The position numbers were made by a program, and so were the translations under genes. From an uncultured Collinsella sp. (lineage in GTDB: Bacteria; Actinomycetota; Coriobacteriia; Coriobacteriales; Coriobacteriaceae), in contig UQHZ01000001.1 of NCBI GenBank assembly GCA_900541055.1, positions 124,001 through 188,000 of the forward strand: a stretch of 64,000 nt of DNA, in the 5' to 3' direction. Below, one piece after another: positions 33,401 through 41,781 of the stretch. Each line of letters begins with the position of its first letter. Positions within the stretch are counted from its first letter, which is position 1. The notes beneath the pieces were generated by a model. It was given only the letters and a program-made list of their open reading frames with translations, ran no database searches and was not told the origin of the DNA.

Positions 33401-34273
33401 TTTGTGGACAAGAACAACCCCGAGAACATCATCGACGCCGCGGTAAAGCGCCAGAAGGACCGCGCGAGCGGTCAGACCTCGTTCTTCGATATGTTTGGCG
33501 ACGTTGAGGGCTCGGGCTTTGAGGTGAGCGTGCCCGATCCGGATGGCCAGGAATGGGACCGCCACCTTAAGTTGAGCCAGGAGAAGGAGGTTCTGGGCAT
33601 CTATGTCTCGGACCACCCGCTGCGCCCGTTTGAGTATGCGCTAGCCAAGGCGCGCGACTTCTCGTTCTCGCAGATCGACACCGGCTACGAGGTTCAGAAT
33701 CCTACGGGCGGCACCATCAACCAGGAGATTCCCGAGGGCAAGGCGCTGTGGTGGGCCGGCATGGTCTCGAGCGTGTCCAAGCGCGTGACCAAAAACGGCG
33801 ACCCCATGGGCATCGTGCAGCTCGAGGACATGGAAGGTGAGGCCACGGTCGTGGTGTTCCCCAAGACCTACAAGGAGGCCGAAGGGTATCTGTACGGCGA
33901 GGTCGATCCCGAGACCGGCGCGCAGCTGTCTGACGCGTTTGTGCGCATTAAGGGCAAGCTCGAGCGCTCGGACCGCGGCGACCAGATCATCGCGCAGGAG
34001 ATTGTGCCGCTGGAGCTTAGCGAGGAGAAAAACAAGCCCAAGGTCTTTGAGGTCATGGTGCCCAACAGCCGCTTTAGCCAGGGCAATATGGCGCGCCTGG
34101 CCACGGTGCTCACCACCAACCCGGGCGGCGACCGCGTGGAGATCTTTATTGAGCAAGTCGACGGGCGCGTACTGCGTGCCGAGGTGCCGGCCAAGGTCAA
34201 CGCACGCTCGATTCCGCTGCTGGCAGAGGCAAAGGCCATCGTCGGCAACCAAGGCCGTGTGACGGTTATCTAA
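30470..34273 (+). CDS. dnaE: DNA polymerase III subunit alpha
   Basis: A 1267-residue replicative polymerase. The N-terminal PHP domain keeps its metal ligands (HLHNHTVFS, ITDHG, GCEVYF, HMILLAKD, TNDFHY), so intrinsic proofreading as in mycobacterial DnaE1 is plausible. The polymerase core has GPGRGSAAGA and PDIDMDFDD with the catalytic aspartates, plus FAGYGFNKSHS-type sequence (here FASYAFNKSHSAGYA). The C-terminal OB region is at about residues 1060-1140. The usual LRKAMGKK motif reads IRKPVAKKK. Start ATG 30470 follows GGAG. It stands alone but is followed 28 bp later by the SNF2 gene, so they may be cotranscribed. Confidence 0.96.
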   Translation: MAFVHLHNHTVFSMLDGATRIQDMVNRAVELGMPAVAITDHGYMYGVPDLALACDAVNHNTPEYKTWSHDKAFLEKDRRDELVEPDPEANPREHAQYVKDMAMWDEKGNIDELKPPLVIKPIFGCEVYFTPDETLARDHKPELYHMILLAKDQEGYVNLMQTVSEAAVQGFYYKPRVTLDNLRRHAKGMICTSACIAGIIPKYIDRGDMEGAIKWAETFRDTFEPGDFYIEIQEHGITTDNGLTDEQMDRTLIDIAKQVGVKVIATNDFHYLRREDAPVQDVIMCIGMNAKVDDPNRMRMTGSEFYMKTEEEMRAMFPYCPEACDNTLEIADKCYVELDWDSIILPRFPLLDPGETHESQFRRECEKGLRQHYGDDWATREIGGVNIKERFEYEYKVICDKGFAAYFLIVAEYVQWAKDNGIGVGPGRGSAAGAIVAYAMNITAFDPLENGLMFERFLSPQRTEMPDIDMDFDDERRLEVVEHVRQLYGPEKVTHVITYSTIKAKQAINDAARVLDYPVYMGQRLSKMVSSDPKVKLKQVLDKQPGKEDLFNPDFAEAYKKDDDARRIIDTALSIEGLTRGEGVHACAVLICRDPVNEHVPTKLDTKGGVEITQYEGHTVADMGLLKMDFLGLRTLTVISKAKANIKKNFGIDIKEEEIPFDDPEIFKLMGSGHTAGVFQVESAGMTATIKNMKPTEYKHVVALIALYRPGPLGAGMVSSYINRMNGKEPAVSYDDRLDDILGETYGTMVYQEQVMLISVEMCGFSKGESDSRIRKPVAKKKIKLLTSTVLHWEDGSDETTYDHWMNGAIKNNYTREVAQKIWDDVLEFASYAFNKSHSAGYAILVMQTAWLKAHYPHEYMAAVLTSYTGKTDKIVHYVSACRHDGIPVLSPDVNESGTEFTATKEGVRFGLAGIRGVGTGVAQAIIAEREAGGPFKTLHDFVERVDSSQANRRVIESLIKAGAFDSTGYPRRQMMHFVDKNNPENIIDAAVKRQKDRASGQTSFFDMFGDVEGSGFEVSVPDPDGQEWDRHLKLSQEKEVLGIYVSDHPLRPFEYALAKARDFSFSQIDTGYEVQNPTGGTINQEIPEGKALWWAGMVSSVSKRVTKNGDPMGIVQLEDMEGEATVVVFPKTYKEAEGYLYGEVDPETGAQLSDAFVRIKGKLERSDRGDQIIAQEIVPLELSEEKNKPKVFEVMVPNSRFSQGNMARLATVLTTNPGGDRVEIFIEQVDGRVLRAEVPAKVNARSIPLLAEAKAIVGNQGRVTVI

Positions 34274-34301
34274 GCTACCCCGGGTGAGATTGGAGGAAGT
34301 G

Positions 34302-37300
34302 ATGGCGCAGGGGACGTTTGTGCAGGCGCTCCGGAAAGAGGCGGCGCTGAGCGGCACCTTTATGAAGGGGCGTTCGCTCATGCTCAACGGCGCCGTGCTG
34401 TCGATCGAGGACAGCGGCTCGCGCTTCTCCAAAAACGTGACGGTTGAGGGCTCGGTGCGCGGTTCGCGTGGCGACCTGTACAAGACGCACGTGGCGCTCG
34501 ACATGGACGAGCACGAGGTGATCGACTACGACTGCGATTGCCCCGCCGCCTATCGTTACCCCGGTATGTGCAAGCACGCTATTGCCACGGCTCTGGCGTA
34601 TTTGGATGCCAGCGGCGCCGAGCCCGTCGAAGGTTTGCGCACGCCGGTTCGCACGTTTACGGCGCAGCCGAAACAGCCCGCGCGCACCGCGCCCAAAGCG
34701 CCGGCCGTCAATCCCAACTTTCCCTTCCCGGCGCCCGTCCCCACGAGCCCCAGCCTCATGGCGGCGCTCTCCGATCTTTCGGACGCGCGCATGGATGAGC
34801 TGGCGAGCATGCGCCGCAAGCTTGCCGGTGCCGTTGACCCCGACGCCCCCAAAGCGGCGTTGGAGCCTTCGTTGGTGCCGTACTACAATCCGCTGTTCGC
34901 CGAGCGCTTTAGCTGGGCGCTCGAGCTTCGCATTCGCTGTGGATCGGTCTCCTACGTGGTCAAGGACATCGACGGCATGGCCGATGCCTACGTGCGCGGC
35001 GGCACCTTCTCGTACGGCAAGAAGCTCACGTTTGTCCATACGCCCGAAGCCTTCGAAGACGTGTCGACAAAGCTGCTCAACCTTGTCGTGACGACAGTTG
35101 CCTATCTCGATGACATCACAAGCTCGCGTTCGGCGTCGTACGACTTTGCCCGCAGCGGTTTTGTCGCCGAGCGTCAGTTGCCGCTGTCCGAGCATAGCAT
35201 CGTATATGTGCTGGACCTGTTGCGCGGCCAGACCATCTCTTTTGAGCCCGCCTGGTCGCGGGGGACGACGACGCATCGCACCTATGACGTGGCGGTTGAG
35301 ATGCCTCCGGAAGGGGAGGACGAGGCGCTGTCTGAGCGCCCACCGCTCCTTGCCGCCAAAATCGCGCCGGCGGCTGGTGGCAGCTACGATCTACGCCTGC
35401 CGGCCGATGCATACTGCTTTGCTTCGGGCGACGTTGCCTATCTGGTCGACACCCGCCGTGCGCGCCGCGCCGATGTAGCGTTTGCCCAGCATGCGGCGCC
35501 GTTCCTATCGCGCTTACTGCCCTGTCGCACGCCGATCCATATCGCTGTCGACCAGGTGGGGGAGTTCTGTCGTATGGCGCTGCCCATTTTGCGCGACTAT
35601 ACCGACCTTACCGCGCCCGCCGCGCTCGATACCGTGGCGCCCGAGCCGAGCTTTGCTATGGCGATCGGCGTCGACGATGGGCTTGTGACCTGCAAAATTA
35701 CGGTTGCCTACGGCGACTGGTCGGCAGATCTCTTTAGCCTGGGCGCTCCGGGCAGCCCCTTCGAAGAGCAACGCCCCGGCGTGCCGCCCCGCGACGAGGT
35801 GGCAGAGTTTCGTGTTATGGACACGGCGGCCCTGTACTTCGATTTCTACGAGGGCGGTCTGGCGTTTGAGGAGCGCGATGACGAGAGCTTGTTCTGCCTG
35901 CTGACCGAGGGCCTGTCCGCCCTGTCCGAGCTGGGTGAGGTCATGCTCAGCGACCGTCTGCGCCAGATTTCGGTGCGACCCGCGCCCAAGCTCTCGGTTC
36001 GTGCGACCGTCAAGAGCAATCTGCTCGACGTCGAACTGGGCGCGAGCGGCCTTTCGGCGTCAGACCTTGCCATCTACCTCGACTCCTACAAGCGTCACCA
36101 GACGTTTGCGCGCCTTACGTCCGGCGACATCATTCGTTTGGACGAGGGTGCCCGATCCGCGTTTGGCCTTGCCGAGGATCTGGGGGTCGATGCTGTTGAC
36201 CTGCTCGACGGCGTGTCGCTTCCCGCGTCGAGCACCCTGTTCGTCGATAGCATGCTCGCGCGCACGCCCGCGCTCGAGGCCGATCGCGACGCTGCGTTCC
36301 GCCGTACCGTCGAGCGTCTGGACACGCTCGGCAAGATGGACTTTACGGTGCCGGCATCGCTCAAGGCAACGATGCGCGGCTACCAGGTCGACGGATACCA
36401 GTGGCTCGGCTCGCTCGAACACCTGGGCCTTGGCGGCATCTTGGCCGACGACATGGGCCTGGGCAAAACGCTGCAGATGATCGCGCATATCCTGGCGCGC
36501 GTGGAAGCGGGGGACATTAAGCCCACGCTTGTGGTGTGCCCTGCGTCGCTCGTGTACAACTGGACTGCCGAGCTGGAGCGCTTCGCCCCGTCGCTCGATG
36601 TGTGCGCCATCGTGGGCGCCAAGGCCCAGCGTCGCGTGCAAATCGCCGGCGTGGCCGAGCATAACGTGGTCGTGACGTCGTATGACCTTATGCGGCGCGA
36701 TATCGACGAGTACGTCGAGCAGGACTTTGCCCGCGTGGTACTCGATGAGGCCCAGTACATTAAAAACCCGCTCACCCAGGTGGCGCGTGCCACCAAGCGC
36801 CTGCCGGCCGGCGTGCGCTTTGCCCTGACGGGCACGCCCATCGAAAACCGCCTATCCGAGCTCTGGAGCATCTTCGACTTTTTGATGCCGGGCCTACTTG
36901 GCACGCGCGAGTCGTTTGCCAAGCGCTTCGAAAGCCCGGTCGAGCATGCCGAGGGCGACAGTGCCGCCCGCCTGCAAGCGCTCGTGTCGCCGTTTGTGCT
37001 GCGCCGTGTCAAGGAAGACGTGGTGGCCGACCTGCCCGAGAAGATCGAGGATACGGTCATGGCGCAGCTTACCGGCGAGCAGCGCAAGCTCTACCTGGCC
37101 AACCAGGACCGCATCGCCCAACAGGTGCAGCACCGCGAGTCATCCGAGTTTAAGAAAGACAAGCTCAAGGTGCTCGCCGAGCTCACCAAGCTGCGCCAGA
37201 TCTGCTGCGACCCGCGTCTGCACTACGAGGATTACAAGGCGGGGAGCGCCAAACTCGATACGTGCATGGAGCTCGTGCACGGCGCACTCGACGGCGGGCA

Positions 37301-37766
37301 TCGCATCCTGTTGTTCAGCCAGTTTACGGGTATGCTCGATATTATCGGTAAGCGCTTGGCCAAGGAGGACATCGACTTCTTTAAGCTCACGGGCGCTTCG
37401 TCTAAGGAGAGCCGCGCCAAGATGGTCGCGCAGTTCCAGGAGGGCGAGGTTCCGGTCTTTTTGATTTCGCTCAAGGCGGGCGGCGTGGGCCTTAACCTGA
37501 CGGCTGCCGACGTGGTCATCCACTACGACCCGTGGTGGAACGTGGCGGCGCAGGACCAAGCAACTGACCGTGCACACCGTATTGGCCAGCAACATACCGT
37601 GACCGTGTACAAGCTCATCGCCAAGGACACGATCGAGGAACGCATTATGCGGATGCAGGAGTCCAAGCGCGACCTGGTCAACAGCGTACTCGGCGGCGAC
37701 GGCATCTCGTCGGCACTGTTCACGCGCGAGGATGTTCTGGCGCTGCTCGGCGGCGATGGGCGCTAG
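34302..37766 (+). CDS. SNF2-family helicase with N-terminal SWIM zinc finger
   Basis: A 1154-residue Swi2/Snf2 ATPase. A SWIM zinc-binding motif is at residues 78-92 (CDC ... CKH). The middle 600 residues are family-typical but unassigned. The ATPase begins near residue 700: ILADDMGLGKTLQM, VVTSYDLMRRD, LDEAQYIKNP, LTGTPIENRL, then the second lobe with LFSQFTGML and DRAHRIGQ. ATG 34302 follows TTGGAGGAAG. Bacterial members are thought to act on DNA-protein complexes or stalled polymerases; placement after dnaE fits a replication- or repair-linked role but proves nothing. Confidence 0.9.
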   Translation: MAQGTFVQALRKEAALSGTFMKGRSLMLNGAVLSIEDSGSRFSKNVTVEGSVRGSRGDLYKTHVALDMDEHEVIDYDCDCPAAYRYPGMCKHAIATALAYLDASGAEPVEGLRTPVRTFTAQPKQPARTAPKAPAVNPNFPFPAPVPTSPSLMAALSDLSDARMDELASMRRKLAGAVDPDAPKAALEPSLVPYYNPLFAERFSWALELRIRCGSVSYVVKDIDGMADAYVRGGTFSYGKKLTFVHTPEAFEDVSTKLLNLVVTTVAYLDDITSSRSASYDFARSGFVAERQLPLSEHSIVYVLDLLRGQTISFEPAWSRGTTTHRTYDVAVEMPPEGEDEALSERPPLLAAKIAPAAGGSYDLRLPADAYCFASGDVAYLVDTRRARRADVAFAQHAAPFLSRLLPCRTPIHIAVDQVGEFCRMALPILRDYTDLTAPAALDTVAPEPSFAMAIGVDDGLVTCKITVAYGDWSADLFSLGAPGSPFEEQRPGVPPRDEVAEFRVMDTAALYFDFYEGGLAFEERDDESLFCLLTEGLSALSELGEVMLSDRLRQISVRPAPKLSVRATVKSNLLDVELGASGLSASDLAIYLDSYKRHQTFARLTSGDIIRLDEGARSAFGLAEDLGVDAVDLLDGVSLPASSTLFVDSMLARTPALEADRDAAFRRTVERLDTLGKMDFTVPASLKATMRGYQVDGYQWLGSLEHLGLGGILADDMGLGKTLQMIAHILARVEAGDIKPTLVVCPASLVYNWTAELERFAPSLDVCAIVGAKAQRRVQIAGVAEHNVVVTSYDLMRRDIDEYVEQDFARVVLDEAQYIKNPLTQVARATKRLPAGVRFALTGTPIENRLSELWSIFDFLMPGLLGTRESFAKRFESPVEHAEGDSAARLQALVSPFVLRRVKEDVVADLPEKIEDTVMAQLTGEQRKLYLANQDRIAQQVQHRESSEFKKDKLKVLAELTKLRQICCDPRLHYEDYKAGSAKLDTCMELVHGALDGGHRILLFSQFTGMLDIIGKRLAKEDIDFFKLTGASSKESRAKMVAQFQEGEVPVFLISLKAGGVGLNLTAADVVIHYDPWWNVAAQDQATDRAHRIGQQHTVTVYKLIAKDTIEERIMRMQESKRDLVNSVLGGDGISSALFTREDVLALLGGDGR

Positions 37767-37931
37767 ACGCGCGCGGGGTGGGACTGCTGGAGTGGGCAGG
37801 ACGGTCGACGCATTTTGGCCCGACCGCTTGCCTAATCCGTTATGTGTTCATTTGCAATGCCGTGGATGGTTTGTCTGCCTTTGGGCATAAGAACCATCAA
37901 GAACATTGGCACATCAGCAAAGGAGAACATC

Positions 37932-38294
37932 ATGGCGAAATTCTTTAAGGACCCTGACGGCAAGCTCATCGCTGCCCTTGGCGACGACGTTGCGACCCCT
38001 GCCGGTTGCACGGAGCTGACCGCAAACACTGAGGACGCGGCGCATGAGAAGCACGTGCCTGTTGTCGAGACCGAGCGCGACGGTCACGTGATTCGCGCCC
38101 GAGTTGGCTCGGTCGAGCACCCCAGCCTGCCCGAGCACTACATTGAGTGGATCGCCCTTGAGGCCGAGGGCCGCTTAGAGGTCCATTACCTTGAGCCCGG
38201 CATGAAACCCGCGACGTTTTTCGCGGGCGGCTCCAAGACCGGTACCGTCTATGCCTACTGCAACCTGCACGGGCTGTGGTCTGCGACATTCTAG
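37932..38294 (+). CDS. Superoxide reductase (neelaredoxin/class II desulfoferrodoxin type)
   Basis: A 120-residue protein with only the catalytic SOR domain. The iron ligands are visible: EKHVPVV, VEHPSLPEHYIEW and CNLHGLW (four His and one Cys). The N-terminal desulforedoxin domain of class I is absent. The enzyme reduces superoxide to peroxide using rubredoxin-like donors, a typical defence in anaerobes. Start ATG 37932 follows AAAGGAGAA. It is monocistronic with a terminator at 38341. Confidence 0.93.
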   Translation: MAKFFKDPDGKLIAALGDDVATPAGCTELTANTEDAAHEKHVPVVETERDGHVIRARVGSVEHPSLPEHYIEWIALEAEGRLEVHYLEPGMKPATFFAGGSKTGTVYAYCNLHGLWSATF

Positions 38295-38340
38295 GAGCGC
38301 GCCCCCGCTCGGGGTATCATAGCTAGCATATGCACATGCA

Positions 38341-38372
38341 AGCGCCGGCTGCATTATGCGGCCGGCGCTTTT
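38341..38372 (+). terminator. Rho-independent terminator of the superoxide reductase gene
   Basis: AGCGCCGGC (38341-38349) pairs with GCCGGCGCT (38361-38369) and is followed by TTT. It lies 47 bp past the stop codon. Confidence 0.85.
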
Positions 38373-38411
38373 ACTACGATTTCGATGGTTTACGACGGAA
38401 AGGGCTGGGCC

Positions 38412-40397
38412 ATGAAGCTCGCGCTTGCACAGATCGATATGCGCCTGGGTGATATTGAGGGCATTTGCGGCCGCATCGAGGACCAGGCTCGTCTGGCCCA
38501 CGAGCGCGGGGCGCGCGTGCTGTGCGTTCCGGCTCCGCTCTTTATGGGCGCCATGCCCGGTGGCCTGGTGGGCGCTGCCGACTTTGAGCACGACGTGCTT
38601 GCCGGTTTGACTGGTGTCGCCGAGCGTATCCAGGAGCTTGACATGATCTGCATCGTGCCCGCGGCGGTTTCGTTTGAGGGCCAGCCGCTGCTCGACTACA
38701 TGATGCTCAAGGACGGCCATGTGGTGCCGGCGCGTTCGAGCATTGCCCTGCAGCGTGGCGAGAACAACGACACACGTTGGGCGCCGCCGGTGTTCGACGT
38801 GGACGGCGTGCGCATCGCCGTGATTTTTGACTTGGACCGCGAACTCGAGATGTTGCCGACCGGTGTTGACCTCATTGCGTATTTCCAATTCAACGCGTTT
38901 GACATGACCGACCGTGAGACTGCCGCCATTGCCGCCGTTCGCAGCGGCGCCTACCGCAAGATCGCATCCAAGCGCAGCGTGTGGTTTGCCTGCATGGCGC
39001 CGGTCGGTGCCTATGACGAGTCGGTGTATACCGGCGGTTCGTTTGTGCTCGACGACTGCGGTCGCGTGGTGGCCCAGGCGCCGTGTTTTGAGGAGAGTCT
39101 GCTGGTTCAGGAGATTCAGCGCGGCGTGATGCTCGATGCTTTGGAGGACCACGAGCTGCCCGAGTTTCGTTCCGAGGAGTGGTTGTGGCAGGCGCTGGTG
39201 CTCGCCGTGCGCGACAACGCCCGAGCCCACGGTGCGTCGCGTGCTGTGGTGGCACTCGAGGGTGACTTGCCGTCGTCCCTGCTGGCGGTGCTGGCCGTCG
39301 ACGCTCTGGGCCCGCGCAATGTGATTGGCCTGGTGCTGGGGCGCAACCGTATCTTTACGCCGGCGCAGGAAGAGGCCGAGGATGCCCGCTGTGCCGCCGT
39401 TCGCGCCATCGCCGAGCGCCTGCATATTCGCACGGTTGAGCGCGATGCACCGGATGCGGCGCGTGTACTCGATCGCGACGTGTCGGCGGGCGATGCCGAG
39501 CGTCTGCGCTCGCGCACGCTGGGCCTCATGCTGGAGGATACGGCGCTCGAGCTGGGTGCGATGGCGCTGAGCCCGCTTTCCAAGACCGAATACGCGCTGG
39601 CGGCGCCGGCGCTTTGCGGCGGCTATCAGGGCGATTACGCGCCTTTTGGCGATGTGTACCTGTCGACGCTTGAGTTTGTGGCGCGTGTGCGCAACCGCAC
39701 GTCTGCCGTGGTGCCCCAAGAGCTCGTGACGCTCAACGCGGTGGAAGATTGTATGGAGCGAGTGCTGGCGCAGGCGCTCTCGACGCTCGACGGTCCGGTC
39801 GATATGCTCGACCGCGCGGCACAACTGCTCGGCGGGCTTGAGCCGGGTGAGGTCGATGGCGCGCTCGAGGCGCACGTGGACCGCAATCGATCTTTCGACG
39901 ACATTCCGATGGCCGCTGGCAAGCCTGAGGCCTGCTCGCTGCTGCTGATGCTCGTTCGACAGGGCGAGGCTGCCCGCCGCATGTTGCCGACGGCGCCGAT
40001 CGTCTCGTCCCGTTCGTTTGCCGAGCGTGCCTGGCCGTACATGCTCGCGTGGTCCGACCTGGGGCTTAACGGCAAGGAGCGCATGTCGGTCGATTCGCTG
40101 GCGCGCGCCGAGGTGCGCCGTTTTGCTGACGAGGATACGAGCGAGCGCGTGCGAAACGAGATGATGGGCGTGCTGGGCGAGCTGCTGGGTATTTCGCCCG
40201 AGCAAATGGAGGAGCTGCGCTCCGAGGACGGTCAGCGTCGTTTGCACGAGGGAATGAAAAAGTTCGAGGGCGAGGTTCAGGACGCCATCGATAAGATGAT
40301 GGGCGGTCAGGGCGGCTCGCAAGGTAGTCCCCAGGGTGGCCCGATGCCGCATCCGCCGGTTGATCCCCGACAATTCCCGTTCTTCTCTCAGAACTAG
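38412..40397 (+). CDS. Glutamine-dependent NAD+ synthetase homologue with degraded active sites
   Basis: A 661-residue protein with the full NadE layout: N-terminal nitrilase-like amidase (start MKLALAQIDMRLGDIEG) and C-terminal synthetase (LAVLAVDALGPRNVIG, LSPLSKTEYALA, GDVYLSTLEFVARVRN). Both catalytic centres are altered. The amidase Glu in FPEL becomes PAPL (A41), the nucleophile region ICED becomes IFDLD (no Cys), and the expected lysine is missing. The synthetase P-loop LSGGIDS becomes LEGDLPS (282-288). The frame is intact and the tail is Gly/Pro-rich. It is probably a pseudoenzyme with a regulatory or structural role. ATG 38412 follows GGAAAGGG. Confidence 0.82.
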   Translation: MKLALAQIDMRLGDIEGICGRIEDQARLAHERGARVLCVPAPLFMGAMPGGLVGAADFEHDVLAGLTGVAERIQELDMICIVPAAVSFEGQPLLDYMMLKDGHVVPARSSIALQRGENNDTRWAPPVFDVDGVRIAVIFDLDRELEMLPTGVDLIAYFQFNAFDMTDRETAAIAAVRSGAYRKIASKRSVWFACMAPVGAYDESVYTGGSFVLDDCGRVVAQAPCFEESLLVQEIQRGVMLDALEDHELPEFRSEEWLWQALVLAVRDNARAHGASRAVVALEGDLPSSLLAVLAVDALGPRNVIGLVLGRNRIFTPAQEEAEDARCAAVRAIAERLHIRTVERDAPDAARVLDRDVSAGDAERLRSRTLGLMLEDTALELGAMALSPLSKTEYALAAPALCGGYQGDYAPFGDVYLSTLEFVARVRNRTSAVVPQELVTLNAVEDCMERVLAQALSTLDGPVDMLDRAAQLLGGLEPGEVDGALEAHVDRNRSFDDIPMAAGKPEACSLLLMLVRQGEAARRMLPTAPIVSSRSFAERAWPYMLAWSDLGLNGKERMSVDSLARAEVRRFADEDTSERVRNEMMGVLGELLGISPEQMEELRSEDGQRRLHEGMKKFEGEVQDAIDKMMGGQGGSQGSPQGGPMPHPPVDPRQFPFFSQN

Positions 40398-40406
40398 GTC
40401 GCTGCG

Positions 40407-40503
40407 CGCCCGCCAGAGCGGCAATCTGCCTTTCAATCGTCGGACATGACCGCCAGGTCAATGCCCTCCTCTTTCAAGGCACCTTGCTCGCTCTGGCGGG
40501 CGC
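40407..40503. repeat. Structured intergenic element with three nested stems
   Basis: The outer arms 40407-40421 and 40489-40503 are a perfect 15-bp inverted repeat. Inside are TGCCTT/AAGGCA and a small TGACC/GGTCA hairpin. It lies between the nadE-like gene and ruvC with no T-tract after it. It may be a small structured RNA or a repeat element; I cannot tell which. Confidence 0.55.
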
Positions 40504-40639
40504 TCGCTTGCGTATACTCAACCTACAATTCGATCTCGGCTGACTTATAGGGCTAGCGTTGTGTTATTCTAGAACAGACGTTCGTGAATGATGCGCGGGG
40601 CCTTGCCTTGCGCTGTGCTTGTGGCGAGGGGAGGTCGGC

Positions 40640-41161
40640 TTGGTTATCTTGGGCATTGACCCCGGTTTGGCTCATACGGGTTGGGGGATTATCGAGGAGC
40701 GGCGTGGCGAGGTTCGCTGCCGTGCCTATGGCTGCATCGAGACCAGTGCCGGAAGTCCGCTCGCGGTGCGCCTGTCGCATATCGCCCATGACCTTAAGGA
40801 TGTCGTTGAGCGTTATCGACCCGACACGGCTGCTGTCGAGAGCATCTACTTTGGTGCCAACGTTCGTTCGGCCATTCCCACGGCGCATGCCCGAGGTGCT
40901 GCGCTTGTGGCGCTTTCGGAGTGCGCGCTCGAGATTGGCGAGTACACGCCCATGCAGATCAAACAGGCTGTGGTGGGCACCGGCGCCGCGGACAAGCGGC
41001 AGGTCGCCTACATGGTACGCACGCTAACACAGCTCGACCACGACCCGCATCCCGACCATGCCGCCGATGCCCTGGCCTGCGCCATCTGCCACGTAAACCT
41101 CAGCCGCACCCGCGCCCTCACCGGTGGCGAGTTCTATCAACAGAGAGGAACCGGATACTGA
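40640..41161 (+). CDS. ruvC: Holliday junction endodeoxyribonuclease RuvC
   Basis: A 173-residue resolvase. Catalytic acidic residues are in LGIDPGLAHTG (Asp), AVESIYFG (Glu) and the C-terminal DHAADALACAI (Asp pair). TTG 40640 was chosen because GAGGGGAGG precedes it and MILGIDPG-type starts are standard. Its stop overlaps the ruvA start by 1 bp. RuvC cuts the Holliday junctions migrated by RuvAB. Confidence 0.95.
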   Translation: MVILGIDPGLAHTGWGIIEERRGEVRCRAYGCIETSAGSPLAVRLSHIAHDLKDVVERYRPDTAAVESIYFGANVRSAIPTAHARGAALVALSECALEIGEYTPMQIKQAVVGTGAADKRQVAYMVRTLTQLDHDPHPDHAADALACAICHVNLSRTRALTGGEFYQQRGTGY

Positions 41162-41781
41162 TGATTTCCCAGCTCCACGGAACGCTTGTCGAGTCCACGA
41201 TGAGCTCTGCTGTCGTCGATGTGTCGGGCGTTGGCTTTGAGCTCGGCATTTCGGGCAGCACTGCGGCCACGTTGCCGACGCCCGGTGGCGAGGTCCGCCT
41301 CTACACGCGTATGCAGGTGCGCGAGGACGCCATGACACTTTTCGGTTTTTCCTCAAAGGATGAGCGCACGATGTTCGACCGGCTCGTGTCCGTTTCGGGC
41401 GTTGGCCCGCGCCTGGCGCTCGCCGTGCTTTCCACCTATACCGTGGGGCAGCTGTATTCGCTGGTGATGGCCGAGGACGACAAGGGCATGGCCAAGGTAC
41501 CCGGTGTGGGCAAAAAGACAGCTCAGCGTCTGATCCTGGAGCTCAAGAGCACCTTTGCCAAGGATAAGGGCTTTGTGCCGGTCGACGTGATTCCCGGCCA
41601 GGTTGCGATGCCGGTTCCCGCCGCCGCTCCTTCGGCGATCGATGATGCCCGTGCGGCGCTCCTTTCCATGGGCTTTAGCCCGCAGGAGACCGATGTTGCC
41701 CTGAGCGGGTATGATGGGCAGAATATGCGTGTCGAGGATCTGCTCGGCGCGGCGCTTAAGCGACTCGGAATGGATGCGTGA
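41161..41781 (+). CDS. ruvA: Holliday junction branch migration protein RuvA
   Basis: A 206-residue protein. The N-terminal OB domain (MISQLHGTLVES) is followed by two helix-hairpin-helix motifs (SVSGVGPRLALAVLS, KVPGVGKKTAQRL) that bind the junction. The C-terminal domain (residues 160-206) is the RuvB-binding UBA-like module. It overlaps ruvC and ruvB by 1 bp each, so the three proteins are translated together. Confidence 0.96.
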   Translation: MISQLHGTLVESTMSSAVVDVSGVGFELGISGSTAATLPTPGGEVRLYTRMQVREDAMTLFGFSSKDERTMFDRLVSVSGVGPRLALAVLSTYTVGQLYSLVMAEDDKGMAKVPGVGKKTAQRLILELKSTFAKDKGFVPVDVIPGQVAMPVPAAAPSAIDDARAALLSMGFSPQETDVALSGYDGQNMRVEDLLGAALKRLGMDA

